Shown here piece by piece: positions 26,696-34,994 of a stretch of 64,000 nucleotides of DNA (its first letter is position 1; each line of letters starts with the position of its first letter). The DNA comes from Rubellimicrobium rubrum (GTDB taxonomy: Bacteria > Pseudomonadota > Alphaproteobacteria > Rhodobacterales > Rhodobacteraceae): the NCBI RefSeq assembly GCF_006152115.1, contig NZ_VDFU01000007.1:124001-188000 (forward strand), read 5' to 3'. Below the pieces are notes generated by a model, which was given only the letters and a program-made list of their open reading frames with translations, made no database searches and was not told the origin of the DNA. The position numbers and the translations under genes were made by a program.

Positions 26696-28546
26696 ATGCT
26701 CCGCCTCGACGATATCTCCTACTCGGTCGAAGGCCGCCCCTTGATCGAACACGCCTCGGCCACCATCCCGACGGGCCACAAAGTTGGCTTGGTCGGCCGC
26801 AACGGCACGGGCAAAACCACCTTGTTCCGCCTCATCCGAGGTGAGCTGACCCTGGACACTGGCACCATCGAGGTGCCCAGGGGCGCGCGGATCGGGGGCG
26901 TCGCGCAGGAGGTTCCGGGCAACGACATGTCCCTGCTCGACACCGTGCTGGCCGCCGACACAGAGCGCGCCTCTCTCCTCGAAGAGTCGCACACCGCCAC
27001 GGACCCGCACCGGATCGCCGACATCCAGACCCGTCTTGCCGACATCGACGCCTGGTCCGGCGAGGCGCGGGCGACCGGGATCCTCAAGGGCCTGGGCTTC
27101 ACCGACGAGGAAACGCGCCAGCCCTGCTCTGACTTCTCGGGTGGCTGGCGGATGCGCGTGGCCCTTGCTGCCGTCCTGTTCGCACAGCCGGACCTGCTGC
27201 TTCTTGACGAGCCCACGAACTACCTCGATCTGGAAGGCGCGCTCTGGCTGGAGTCCTACCTCGTCAAGTATCCCCACACTGTCCTGATCGTCTCGCACGA
27301 CCGCGAGCTTCTGAACCGCTCTGTCACGGGCATCCTGCACCTGTCGGAGAAGAAGCTCACCTACTGGAACGGCCCTTACGACCAGTTTGCTAGGCAGAGG
27401 GCCGAGCAGCGGGCCAACCTTGTCGCCCAAAGCAAGAAGCAGGAGGACCGCCGAGCCCACCTCCAGGCCTTCGTGGACAGGTTCAAGGCCAAGGCTTCCA
27501 AGGCCAAGCAGGCCCAGTCCCGTGTCAAGATGCTTGCCAAGATGGAGACGATCCGCCTCCCCGAGGATGACGCCCGCACTGTCTTCACCTTTCCCGAGCC
27601 CGAAGAGCTGTCGCCGCCGATCATCACGACCGAGGACGCAGCGGTGGGCTATGGCAACCACATCGTCCTGCATTCGCTCAACCTGCGGATCGATCAGGAT
27701 GACAGGATCGCGCTCCTGGGTCGCAACGGCGAGGGAAAGACCACGCTTGCCAAGATGCTGTCCGACCGACTGGCCGTCGCGCGTGGCCGGCTTACCCGAT
27801 CCAACAAGCTCCGCATCGGCTTCTTCGCCCAGCATCAGGTGGATGAGCTTCATGTCGACGAGACGCCGTTGCAGCACCTTCAGCGCCTCCGGCCCGACGA
27901 TCATCAGTCGAAGCTTCGTGCCCGCCTTGCCGGTTTCGGCCTTCTGGCCGCACAGGCCGAGACGGTCGTCGGCCGCCTCTCCGGCGGTCAGAAGGCGCGC
28001 CTGTCCCTGCTCTTGGCGACGATCGACGCACCCCAGCTTCTCATCCTCGACGAGCCGACGAACCACCTCGATATCGAGAGTCGCGAAGCTTTGGTCGAGG
28101 CGCTGAGCGCCTATAACGGCGCGGTGATCCTCGTCAGCCACGACATGCACCTGCTGTCGATGGTCGCCGACCGTCTCTGGTTGGTGAAGGGTGGCCGTGT
28201 GCGGCCGTATGACGACGACCTTGATGCCTATCGCAGCATGCTCCTCGCCGGGGACAGGCCCGTCGAGAAGCCGGTCGAGAAGCCCAAGGCCGCCCGCCCC
28301 TCGCGCGAGGCGCTCCTGTCGCTGCGGGCCGAGGTGCGGAAGTGCGAGGAGCGGCTCGCCAAGATCAACGATATGCGCGACAAGCTTGCGAAAAAGTTGT
28401 CCGATCCAGAGCTTTACGAGGACGCCCGCAAGGGGGAGCTGGAGACTTGGAACAAGAAGTATGCCGAGGTCATGGACGGTTTGCGCCGGGCGGAAGCGCT
28501 CTGGATGGCAGCCCAGGGAAAACTTGAAGAGGCCGAGACAGCCTGA
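26696..28546 (+). CDS. ABC-F family ATPase (Uup/YheS-like)
   Basis: 616-residue cytoplasmic protein with two ABC ATPase domains and no membrane segments, as in ribosome-associated ABC-F factors. Domain 1: Walker A GRNGTGKTT (~35-43), signature DFSGGWRMR, Walker B LLLLDEPTNYLD. A linker of charged helices (~230-300, QSKKQEDRRAHLQAFVDRFK) corresponds to the P-site tRNA-interaction motif region. Domain 2: GRNGEGKTT, RLSGGQKAR and LLILDEPTNHLD. The C-terminal ~80 residues are a basic coiled coil (EVRKCEERLAKINDMRDKLAKKL). It probably helps stalled ribosomes. Clear GGAAGG ribosome site. Confidence 0.93.
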   Translation: MLRLDDISYSVEGRPLIEHASATIPTGHKVGLVGRNGTGKTTLFRLIRGELTLDTGTIEVPRGARIGGVAQEVPGNDMSLLDTVLAADTERASLLEESHTATDPHRIADIQTRLADIDAWSGEARATGILKGLGFTDEETRQPCSDFSGGWRMRVALAAVLFAQPDLLLLDEPTNYLDLEGALWLESYLVKYPHTVLIVSHDRELLNRSVTGILHLSEKKLTYWNGPYDQFARQRAEQRANLVAQSKKQEDRRAHLQAFVDRFKAKASKAKQAQSRVKMLAKMETIRLPEDDARTVFTFPEPEELSPPIITTEDAAVGYGNHIVLHSLNLRIDQDDRIALLGRNGEGKTTLAKMLSDRLAVARGRLTRSNKLRIGFFAQHQVDELHVDETPLQHLQRLRPDDHQSKLRARLAGFGLLAAQAETVVGRLSGGQKARLSLLLATIDAPQLLILDEPTNHLDIESREALVEALSAYNGAVILVSHDMHLLSMVADRLWLVKGGRVRPYDDDLDAYRSMLLAGDRPVEKPVEKPKAARPSREALLSLRAEVRKCEERLAKINDMRDKLAKKLSDPELYEDARKGELETWNKKYAEVMDGLRRAEALWMAAQGKLEEAETA

Positions 28547-28605
28547 CCTCGTGTCGCAGCGGTCCAGCCCTTTCTTCCGCGCCTCCGTCGCCCCATATCT
28601 GGGGC

Positions 28606-29193
28606 ATGAGCGCGGATGACACGGCAAGCCTTCTTTACCTTGGACTTCTGTTCCTGCTGGTCACGGGATCCTACTTGATCGCTTCGCGGGGGCGCATGGG
28701 TCAGATCCTGACCCAGGCCGCCATTTGGACCCTGATCTTCCTGGGCGTGATCGCTGCGTTCGGCCTTTGGCCAGAGATCCGTTCGGCGGTGATCCCGACA
28801 CAGGCGGCGCTCGTGACGCCAAGCGGACAGGCCGTCGCGGTGCCGCGGGCCATGAACGGCCATTACTACCTGACGCTGGAGATCAATGACGAGCCGATCG
28901 TGTTCACGGTGGACACGGGCGCGACGGATCTGGTCTTGTCCCGCGCCGACGCGCGGACGGCAGGGATCGATCCGGACGACTTGGCTTATCTCGGCGTTGC
29001 CGGAACCGCCAACGGACAGGTTCGCACGGCTCGGGTGACACTGGACGAGGTGGAGTTGGAAGGGATCGTGGATCGAGATCTTTCGGCAGTTGTCACCGAT
29101 GGCGAGTTGGACTCGTCGCTGCTCGGGATGAGCTATCTGCACCGGTTCTCGCGGATCGAGATCGCGGACGGGGAGCTGGTCCTTACGCGCTGA
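28606..29193 (+). CDS. Membrane-anchored retropepsin-like aspartic protease (TIGR02281 type)
   Basis: 195-residue protein with two N-terminal membrane helices (~8-25 and ~37-55), then one aspartic protease lobe with the active-site motif FTVDTGATDLVLS (Asp103). The C-terminal LGMSYLHRFSRIEIADGELVL is typical of the clan AA TIGR02281 family found throughout alphaproteobacteria. The protease lobe probably faces the periplasm and works as a dimer. Physiological substrate unknown. Its last 11 nt overlap the convergent PIN-domain gene. Confidence 0.88.
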   Translation: MSADDTASLLYLGLLFLLVTGSYLIASRGRMGQILTQAAIWTLIFLGVIAAFGLWPEIRSAVIPTQAALVTPSGQAVAVPRAMNGHYYLTLEINDEPIVFTVDTGATDLVLSRADARTAGIDPDDLAYLGVAGTANGQVRTARVTLDEVELEGIVDRDLSAVVTDGELDSSLLGMSYLHRFSRIEIADGELVLTR

Positions 29194-29743
29194 GCCGCGC
29201 GAGCGTCTTGGACAAGACGTTCAGCCGGGCCTTTCTGAGCAGCGTCCGTGTGGTCCACTCCTCGCCAGACAGCTGCGTGGCCTTGGCGACCGACTCCGAC
29301 ACGACCTGGTTCATGACCCCCGGCGATGCCTGCGCAAGTCCGGCCAGGAAGTGGTCGGGATCCAGGCGCTGAAGCCCTTCCTCGGCCAGGACACCCCGTG
29401 GGAAATCCTTGGCGTTCATCGTGAGGATGGCGTCAGCGGACCCCACGACGGCCGCCGCAAGCACATGAACGTCATCCGGGTCGGGAAGCCACAGGCGCCG
29501 TTCCTGCCCTTCCGCGCCTGTGACCATCGCCTGAGGCCAGCGCGCCTGAAGGGACGCGATCTCGGCTCGAGCCACCGCCTCCCCCTCTGGGCCGAGCCGA
29601 GCCGCGGCCCGCGCCCATTCCTCGAGAAGACGCGAGGACCAGAGCGGCTCGTACAGCCCTTCGGACGCGGCTCCCATCAGGATCTCGCGCAGGACGGTCG
29701 GATACAGGACGTTGGCATCCAGAAGGACGCGGAGCCGCTTCAC
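29183..29743 (-). CDS. PIN-domain protein
   Basis: 186-residue predicted Mg-dependent ribonuclease fold. Acidic residues are seen in RVLLDANVLYPT (Asp9) and the later LPDPDDVHVLAAAV and ILTMNAKDFP segments. It has the size and C-terminal extension of the standalone PIN family (RSP_2614-like) common in Rhodobacterales. A GTG start overlaps the stop of the upstream RlmI-like gene (GTGA), so translation is coupled. No antitoxin gene is adjacent, so it need not be a toxin; a housekeeping RNA-processing role next to an rRNA methyltransferase is equally possible. Confidence 0.8.
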   Translation of the reverse strand: MKRLRVLLDANVLYPTVLREILMGAASEGLYEPLWSSRLLEEWARAAARLGPEGEAVARAEIASLQARWPQAMVTGAEGQERRLWLPDPDDVHVLAAAVVGSADAILTMNAKDFPRGVLAEEGLQRLDPDHFLAGLAQASPGVMNQVVSESVAKATQLSGEEWTTRTLLRKARLNVLSKTLARLSA

Positions 29744-30951
29744 AGCCGGAAGAACAGCGTCTTGAGATAGCCGCTTTCGGCAAGATGCGGCAGCGTCGGA
29801 TGGTCTGGCCCGGCAAAGCCGGTCCAGATGATCTGTCCGCGCCGTCCGGCTCGCCCGATCCCGCGGGCGCTGGCCGCACGGAACTTGGAAAGATCGGCCG
29901 CATGAGAGCAGGAGCAAAGGCCAAGATACCCGCCATCCTTGACGAGCGGTGCGGCCAAGCGCGCGATCCGCTCATAGGCGCGGAGCCCCGCGTCCAGCGC
30001 GTTCTTGGACGGCGCGAATGCCGGCGGGTCGCAGACCACGACGTCGAAGCGCTGGCCCTCCGCCGCCAGGCGCTCCAGTTCTTCGAAGGCATCGCCCTTC
30101 CGGCGTTCGAAGCGCTCCCAGACGCCCATGTTCTCGGCGCCGGCGCGGGCAAGGCTCAGGGCCGAGTCAGAGGCATCGACGCACAGCGCGAACTCGGCAC
30201 CGTTCGCGAGGGCTGCGAGCCCAAAGCCCCCCACATGGCTGAACACGTCCAGGATGCGCCCCCCGCGGGCGAGCTTGGCCGCGAAGGCGTGGTTGGGGCG
30301 CTGGTCGAAAAACAGCCCGGTCTTCTGGCCGCCCATCACATCCGCGAAGTAGGTAGCTCCGTTCATCGGCACCTCAATCGGCCCGTCCGGAGCGGTGCCA
30401 AGCGCCATCACGATCTCTTCAGTCAGGCCCTCGAGAGCGCGCGCGCGTCCGGAGCCATTCTTGACCACCTGGGAGATGCCAGTGACCCGCGTCAGCGCGG
30501 CGACAAGGACGCCCAGCATGGCCTCGGACCAGGCCGCGTTCGGCTGGACGACGGCCAGATCGCCCATCCGGTCGATCACGACACCTGGCAAGCCGTCGGC
30601 CTCTGCGTGGACAAGACGGTAGAACGGCCGGTCGTACAACGCCTCACGGTGCGCCAAGGCGCGCGACAGCCGCGCTGCGATCCAGCTTTCGTCAATGACG
30701 GCGGCGGGGTCCTGATCCAGCACCCGCGCCACGATCTTGGATTGCGGATTGACGGTCACCACGCCCATGGGCCGACGTTCGCTGTCCTCGAGTACGGCGA
30801 AGCTGCCCGGCAGGAGACTGGAGGTGCGGCGGTCCATGACCATCTCGCCGGCGTAGATCCAGGGGAAGCCGTGCCGGATGGCCCTCGCCTCGGCCTTGGG
30901 GCTCAGGCGCACGACAGGGTATGGCGGTTCGAAGAATTGGGGTAGAGTCAT
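29740..30951 (-). CDS. rlmI: 23S rRNA cytosine-C5 methyltransferase, RlmI/RlmK-like
   Basis: 403-residue SAM-dependent methyltransferase. N-terminal PUA-like RNA-binding part (~14-90, SPKAEARAIRHGFPWIYAGE), a central EEHEE-like region, then a Rossmann fold with SAM loop ILDVFSHVGGFGLAAL (~235-250) and the catalytic VVVCDPPAFAPSK motif. The length is that of RlmI. Upstream partner of the PIN gene through a 4-nt overlap and divergent from edd. The exact methylated base is not determinable here. Confidence 0.85.
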   Translation of the reverse strand: MTLPQFFEPPYPVVRLSPKAEARAIRHGFPWIYAGEMVMDRRTSSLLPGSFAVLEDSERRPMGVVTVNPQSKIVARVLDQDPAAVIDESWIAARLSRALAHREALYDRPFYRLVHAEADGLPGVVIDRMGDLAVVQPNAAWSEAMLGVLVAALTRVTGISQVVKNGSGRARALEGLTEEIVMALGTAPDGPIEVPMNGATYFADVMGGQKTGLFFDQRPNHAFAAKLARGGRILDVFSHVGGFGLAALANGAEFALCVDASDSALSLARAGAENMGVWERFERRKGDAFEELERLAAEGQRFDVVVCDPPAFAPSKNALDAGLRAYERIARLAAPLVKDGGYLGLCSCSHAADLSKFRAASARGIGRAGRRGQIIWTGFAGPDHPTLPHLAESGYLKTLFFRL

Positions 30952-31047
30952 GCCGTCCCATTAGCGCCGGGGGCTTGGGTCCGAAAGACCAAAGTTCCGG
31001 GACCACATTGGATCAAATGCGCCCCTCTGGCGCAGCTCACGGGCATT

Positions 31048-31059
31048 GTTAGCGCTAAC
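31048..31059. promoter_or_regulatory. LacI-type operator upstream of edd
   Basis: GTTAGCGCTAAC, a perfect 12-bp palindrome with a central GC, 39 bp before the edd start codon in the divergent rlmI-edd gap. TGTTAGCGCTAAC-type sequences are established binding sites of LacI-family sugar-acid regulators (GntR-like). The regulator gene is not in this window. The sequence differs from the operators of the alpha-glucoside locus. Confidence 0.7.
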
Positions 31060-31098
31060 GGCTGATGCTACATGACAGGCGCCCGCAGGAGAACGTCC

Positions 31099-32901
31099 AT
31101 GCCCCTCGACTCTCACATCGCTTCCGTAACCGACCGGATCCGGGAACGTTCCCGGACCGCCCGCACGCGCTATCGGGACAAGATCGCCCGCGCGCAGGAA
31201 GCCGGAACCCGCCGCGCGCATTTGACCTGTGGTAACCAGGCCCACGCCTATGCGGCGATGGGACCCCAAAAGGATGCGCTGGTCGAGGGTCGGGTTCCGA
31301 ACGTCGGCATCGTGACGGCCTACAACGACATGCTCTCGGCCCATCAGCCCTACGAGACCTACCCGCCGATGCTTAGGGCCGCCATCAACCGCGCGGGCGG
31401 CACGGCCCAGGTGGCAGGCGGCGTTCCCGCCATGTGCGATGGGGTCACGCAGGGCCAGATCGGGATGGAGTTGTCGCTCTTCTCTCGCGACGTAATCGCG
31501 CTGGCAGCCGGGGTATCGCTGTCGCACAACACTTTCGATGCGGCGATTTATCTTGGGATCTGCGACAAGATCGTCCCCGGCCTCGTGATGGCGGCGGCGT
31601 CATTCGGGCATCTTCCCGGCATCTTCATCCCGGCCGGCCCGATGACATCGGGCATTCCGAACGAAGAAAAGTCCAAGGTCCGCCAAAGGTTCGCGACAGG
31701 CGATGCGACCCGCAGCGAACTGATGGCGGCCGAGATGGCCTCGTATCACGGTCCGGGAACCTGCACGTTCTACGGCACCGCGAACAGCAATCAGATGCTC
31801 ATGGAATTCATGGGCCTGCATCTGCCCGGCGCGAGCTTCGTGAACCCGAACACCCCCCTGCGCGAGGCCCTGACCACTGCGGCCGCCGAACGGTCCGTCG
31901 CCATCACGGCGCTGGGGAACGAATACCGCCCCGTCGCCGACATCCTGGATGAGCGGGCCTTCGTGAACGGCATCGTCGGCCTGATGGCGACAGGTGGCTC
32001 CACCAACCTTGTGCTTCACCTCCCGGCGATGGCGCGGGCAGCGGGGGTGCTTCTCGACCTTCAGGACTTTGCCGACATCTCGGCCCGGATCCCGCTGATG
32101 GCCAAGGTGTATCCGAACGGCCTGGCGGACGTGAACCACTTCCACGCGGCAGGCGGGCTGCAGTTCATGATCGGCGAACTGCTGGATGCGGGTCTCTTGC
32201 ACGATGACGTGGTGACCGTGGCTGGCGATGGGCTGCACCATTATACCAAGGAACCCCGGCTGACCGAGGCCGGCCTCGTCTGGGCTGACGGCCCCAAAGC
32301 GACCGAGAACGACAGGATCCTCCGCCCGGCCCAAGATCCGTTCCAGCCTCAGGGCGGGCTCGTGCAATTGTCCGGCAATCTTGGCCGGTCCGTCATCAAG
32401 GTTTCCGCCGTCGCGCCCGAACGGCAGGTGATCGAGGCTCCGGCCCGCGTCTTCCACTCCCAAGAGGCCGTCAAGGACGCCTTCAAGGCCGGGGAGTTCA
32501 CGGGCGACACGATTGTTGTCGTGCGCTACCAGGGCCCCAAGGCCAACGGCATGCCCGAGCTTCATGCCCTGACGCCGGTCCTCGCGGTGCTTCAGGACCG
32601 GGGTTACAAGGTCGCCTTGGTCACCGATGGACGGATGTCAGGGGCCTCCGGCAAGGTTCCCGCCGCCATTCACGTCTCCCCCGAGGCGGCCGATGGCGGC
32701 CCCATCGCCCTGATCCGGGACGGCGACATGCTGCGCCTGGACGCCCGTATCGGACGGCTCGACGTCTTTGCGGACATGACGGGGCGCACGCCCGATCCGG
32801 TGGACCTGTCGGACAACGAGGATGGGCTGGGGCGCGATCTCTTCGCGGTCTTCCGCCGGAACGTCGGCTCCGCTACGGAAGGCGCGGCCGTGGTGCTATA
32901 G
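31099..32901 (+). CDS. edd: 6-phosphogluconate dehydratase
   Basis: 600-residue Fe-S dehydratase making 2-keto-3-deoxy-6-phosphogluconate, the first committed step of the Entner-Doudoroff pathway. Cysteines expected to ligate the cluster are seen in [23 protein letters not shown] and [15 protein letters not shown]. The C-terminal [21 protein letters not shown] is the IlvD/Edd signature. ATG 31099 (MPLDSH) has a GGAGAACGTCC site; a start nine codons upstream looks non-native. Followed by eda 70 bp downstream and preceded by a LacI-type palindrome, so an inducible edd-eda operon is likely. Confidence 0.96.
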   Translation: MPLDSHIASVTDRIRERSRTARTRYRDKIARAQEAGTRRAHLTCGNQAHAYAAMGPQKDALVEGRVPNVGIVTAYNDMLSAHQPYETYPPMLRAAINRAGGTAQVAGGVPAMCDGVTQGQIGMELSLFSRDVIALAAGVSLSHNTFDAAIYLGICDKIVPGLVMAAASFGHLPGIFIPAGPMTSGIPNEEKSKVRQRFATGDATRSELMAAEMASYHGPGTCTFYGTANSNQMLMEFMGLHLPGASFVNPNTPLREALTTAAAERSVAITALGNEYRPVADILDERAFVNGIVGLMATGGSTNLVLHLPAMARAAGVLLDLQDFADISARIPLMAKVYPNGLADVNHFHAAGGLQFMIGELLDAGLLHDDVVTVAGDGLHHYTKEPRLTEAGLVWADGPKATENDRILRPAQDPFQPQGGLVQLSGNLGRSVIKVSAVAPERQVIEAPARVFHSQEAVKDAFKAGEFTGDTIVVVRYQGPKANGMPELHALTPVLAVLQDRGYKVALVTDGRMSGASGKVPAAIHVSPEAADGGPIALIRDGDMLRLDARIGRLDVFADMTGRTPDPVDLSDNEDGLGRDLFAVFRRNVGSATEGAAVVL

Positions 32902-32971
32902 GCCAAGCTTTCCACCTTCTTCGACAACCCGGTCGGTGATCCCTTTCCGCCCGGCGCAACAAGGATCGACC

Positions 32972-33622
32972 ATGACCCCCGACCACGCTTCCGAGCTGAC
33001 GGCCCGCGTCTGTGGACTGGCGCCCGTCATTCCCGTGCTGGTGATCGATGACGCTGCCAGCGCGGCGGATCTAGCCCGCGCACTGGTGGCCGGAGGGCTT
33101 CCGGCTCTGGAGGTGACGCTCCGCACTCCTGCGGCCCTGGAGGCCATCCGGGAGATGTCCCAGGTCGAGGGCGGAGTCGTCGGCGCGGGCACGCTGCTGA
33201 CCGAAAAGGACGTCGAAGCTGCCAAGGAGGCTGGCGCGAACTTCGGGGTCTCGCCCGGCTTCACGCGACGCCTTCTTGATGCCGCCGAAGCCAACGACCT
33301 GCCCATGCTGCCCGGAGCCGCAACCCCCTCCGAGGCGATGTACCTTTTCCAGCGCGGGTACCGCATCCAGAAGTTCTTCCCGGCCGAGGCGAACGGCGGC
33401 GTCCCCGTGCTCAAGGCTTGGGGTGCCCCGATTCCGCAGGTGCGGTTCTGCCCGACCGGGGGGGTCTCGCTCCAGAACGCGCCGACCTATCTTGCGCTGT
33501 CGAACGTGGCCTGTGTGGGCGGTTCGTGGGTGGCCCCCGCGGCGCTGGTCCGTTCGGGTGACTGGGCGGGAGTCGCCCGCCTAGCTGCCGAAGCGGCCAG
33601 TCTTCCCCGCGCCTCAAGCTGA
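32972..33622 (+). CDS. eda: KDPG aldolase
   Basis: 216-residue class I aldolase splitting 2-keto-3-deoxy-6-phosphogluconate into pyruvate and glyceraldehyde 3-phosphate. Schiff-base lysine Lys134 in RIQKFFPAE and Glu47 in ALEVTLRTP are in the expected places; RFCPTGGVS is the phosphate-binding loop. An AAGGATCG ribosome site sets the start; a long in-frame extension into edd is not coding. Second gene of the edd-eda operon. Confidence 0.96.
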   Translation: MTPDHASELTARVCGLAPVIPVLVIDDAASAADLARALVAGGLPALEVTLRTPAALEAIREMSQVEGGVVGAGTLLTEKDVEAAKEAGANFGVSPGFTRRLLDAAEANDLPMLPGAATPSEAMYLFQRGYRIQKFFPAEANGGVPVLKAWGAPIPQVRFCPTGGVSLQNAPTYLALSNVACVGGSWVAPAALVRSGDWAGVARLAAEAASLPRASS

Positions 33623-33629
33623 CAGGGTC

Positions 33630-33658
33630 TTGTGCGCGAACACCGCGCACACTATCTA
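33630..33658 (+). promoter_or_regulatory. Promoter of ssrA
   Basis: TTGTGC (33630-33635), a 17-bp spacer, then TATCTA (33653-33658), giving a predicted start near 33664-33666. Directly there, GTCCGG-GCAA-CCGGAC (33665-33680) forms a hairpin with a GNRA tetraloop. The distance to the first conserved tmRNA element fits the 5' end of the acceptor piece. Confidence 0.6.
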
Positions 33659-33660
33659 GA

Positions 33661-33990
33661 GGGCGTCCGGGCAACCGGACTATGGACATAAACGCGCTCG
33701 TAATAAGCGGATCGGACCCGGGGGCGGTACCCGGCGACTCCACCAAACAACCCTTCGTTGGGGGCAAATGGGGTCGAAACAGGATCGACGAACGTGTAAA
33801 GGGGTTTTTGCTTTGTCCCGGTGAGGTACCACCGTTATCGGTCCGAAAAGTACAGTTGCCAACGACAACCGTGCTCCGGCGATGGCTCTGGCTGCGTAAG
33901 CAGTCCGGGTATCCCGAACCTAAGTCCTAAGGGGTAGCACCTTTAGGCGGGGTCCGCAGGCACCTGGCAACAGAAGCCTGCACCTTCCCC
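33661..33990 (+). ncRNA. ssrA: Circularly permuted (two-piece) tmRNA, alphaproteobacterial type
   Basis: Ribosome-rescue RNA. The tRNA-like 3' end CGACTCC-ACCA (33735-33745) comes before the 5' end GGGGTCG (33770-33776). The two form a 7-bp acceptor stem with one G-U pair, so the gene is permuted and the 24-nt spacer 33746-33769 should be excised. The conserved AGGATCGACG follows at the same distance from the 5' end as in one-piece tmRNA. The tag frame is at 33858-33899, and a GCAGGC...GCCTGC stem with CACCTGGCAACAG lies near 33957-33980, as in alphaproteobacterial tmRNAs. The outer ends are approximate. It lies 38 nt after eda but has its own promoter. Confidence 0.93.
33858..33899 (+). other. 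tmRNA tag reading frame
   Basis: GCC AAC GAC AAC ... GCG TAA encodes ANDNRAPAMALAA and a stop. With the alanine carried by the tRNA-like domain the appended tag would be A-ANDNRAPAMALAA. The LAA end is the ClpX recognition signal and the AND N-terminus is the SspB-binding side. Confidence 0.95.
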
Positions 33991-34285
33991 CTTCCCTAAG
34001 CCGGCTCATCCCAATGCGATAGGACAACGGGCTCGGTCTGACGCTGATCCTTCACCCGCAGGTCTTGGTGCGTGACTGCAGGGAAACGAAAGGCCCTCGT
34101 TCGTGTCCTTGGGGCTGAAATCGCCTCACAAGAACAGTTCTGCCAGGACGGCCATCACGACAGGCGTAACGCCTTTGACTGGTGTTCCCTGCCTGTTCTG
34201 TCCTGCGCTGCGCCCGATGCAAGCCGCACCATCATCGCGGCATCGAGTTCTGGCGAACGATCAGGCTTGATCGGAGCGGGTGCCA
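33991..34285. other. Intergenic region after ssrA
   Basis: About 300 bp with no convincing gene. It contains a small perfect inverted repeat AGGCGT-A-ACGCCT (34162-34174). The rest is unremarkable and ends at the large palindrome over the next start codon. Confidence 0.4.
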
Positions 34286-34311
34286 CACGCAGCATGGCGC
34301 CATGCTGCGTG
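34286..34311. repeat. 26-bp perfect palindrome spanning a start codon
   Basis: Two 13-base arms (left arm CACGCAGCATGGC, 34286-34298) complement each other exactly with no spacer. The start codon of the DUF1194 gene (34302) lies in the right arm. In mRNA this would fold into a hairpin hiding the start codon; in DNA it could be a dimeric regulator site. Confidence 0.85.
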
Positions 34312-34970
34312 CTTGCCTCAGCGCCCTCGCGGGCTTGCTTGCGTTCTCGGCCTTGGCCGGAACCGTTGACGGCCGTTGCGACACCGCGCTGGTCCTGGCC
34401 ATCGATGTCTCCAATTCGGTCGAAGAGGCGGAATTCCGGCTCCAGATCGATGGCCTTGTGGAAGCCCTTGAGGACCCCGTGATCACTGATGCACTGGTCG
34501 AAGGGCAGGTCGCGCTCGCAGTCATGCAGTGGTCGGGCGCTCGCGAACAACGAGTCTCAGTTCCGTGGCGACGCATGGCCACCCAAGCGGATGTCGCCAT
34601 CCTTGCGGGTACGATTCGCTCGCTGCCGCGCGCGTACATCCGGTCGGGGACTGCTCCGGCTGACGCCATACGGCGCGGCTTGGCTCTCCTGTCGGAGGTG
34701 CCGGAATGCAGGCGCCATGTGATCGACCTCTCGGGCGACGGTCAGCGCAACATGGGGCTCAACGTCTCCCGTGCCCGAGACGCGGCTGTCGCGGAGGGCG
34801 TGACCATCAACGCCATCGCCATCGAGACGACCGGAACCGCCATCTCCGATTTTTATCGCAGCGAAATGGTGACCCCGGACGGCTTTGTCATGTCGGCGCG
34901 CGGGCATCGCGATTATCCACGTGCGATCCGCCGCAAGATCCAGCGAGAGCTGAGCCCGCCAGTCGGCTGA
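34302..34970 (+). CDS. Secreted VWA-like protein (DUF1194)
   Basis: 222-residue protein with an N-terminal signal peptide (hydrophobic LRACLSALAGLLAFSALAG). The von Willebrand A-type domain begins ALVLAIDVSNSVEEAEF, with the metal-binding DxSxS at Asp35-Ser37-Ser39, and continues with HVIDLSGDGQRN. This matches the DUF1194 family of Rhodobacterales. Likely periplasmic and Mg-binding; partner unknown. The ribosome site is poor and the start codon sits in a 26-bp palindrome, suggesting translational or transcriptional control. chrA follows 24 bp downstream on the same strand. Confidence 0.82.
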   Translation: MLRACLSALAGLLAFSALAGTVDGRCDTALVLAIDVSNSVEEAEFRLQIDGLVEALEDPVITDALVEGQVALAVMQWSGAREQRVSVPWRRMATQADVAILAGTIRSLPRAYIRSGTAPADAIRRGLALLSEVPECRRHVIDLSGDGQRNMGLNVSRARDAAVAEGVTINAIAIETTGTAISDFYRSEMVTPDGFVMSARGHRDYPRAIRRKIQRELSPPVG

Positions 34971-34994
34971 CCCTTCCACCCAAGGACTCCCCGA

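Noticed and set aside
29183-29743. PIN gene as part of a toxin-antitoxin pair
   Set aside because: No small antitoxin gene precedes it; the upstream coupled gene is an rRNA methyltransferase.
33682-34482. Short plus-strand protein frames over the ssrA region
   Set aside because: The sequence is explained by the tmRNA gene and its flanks; the frames have no ribosome sites.
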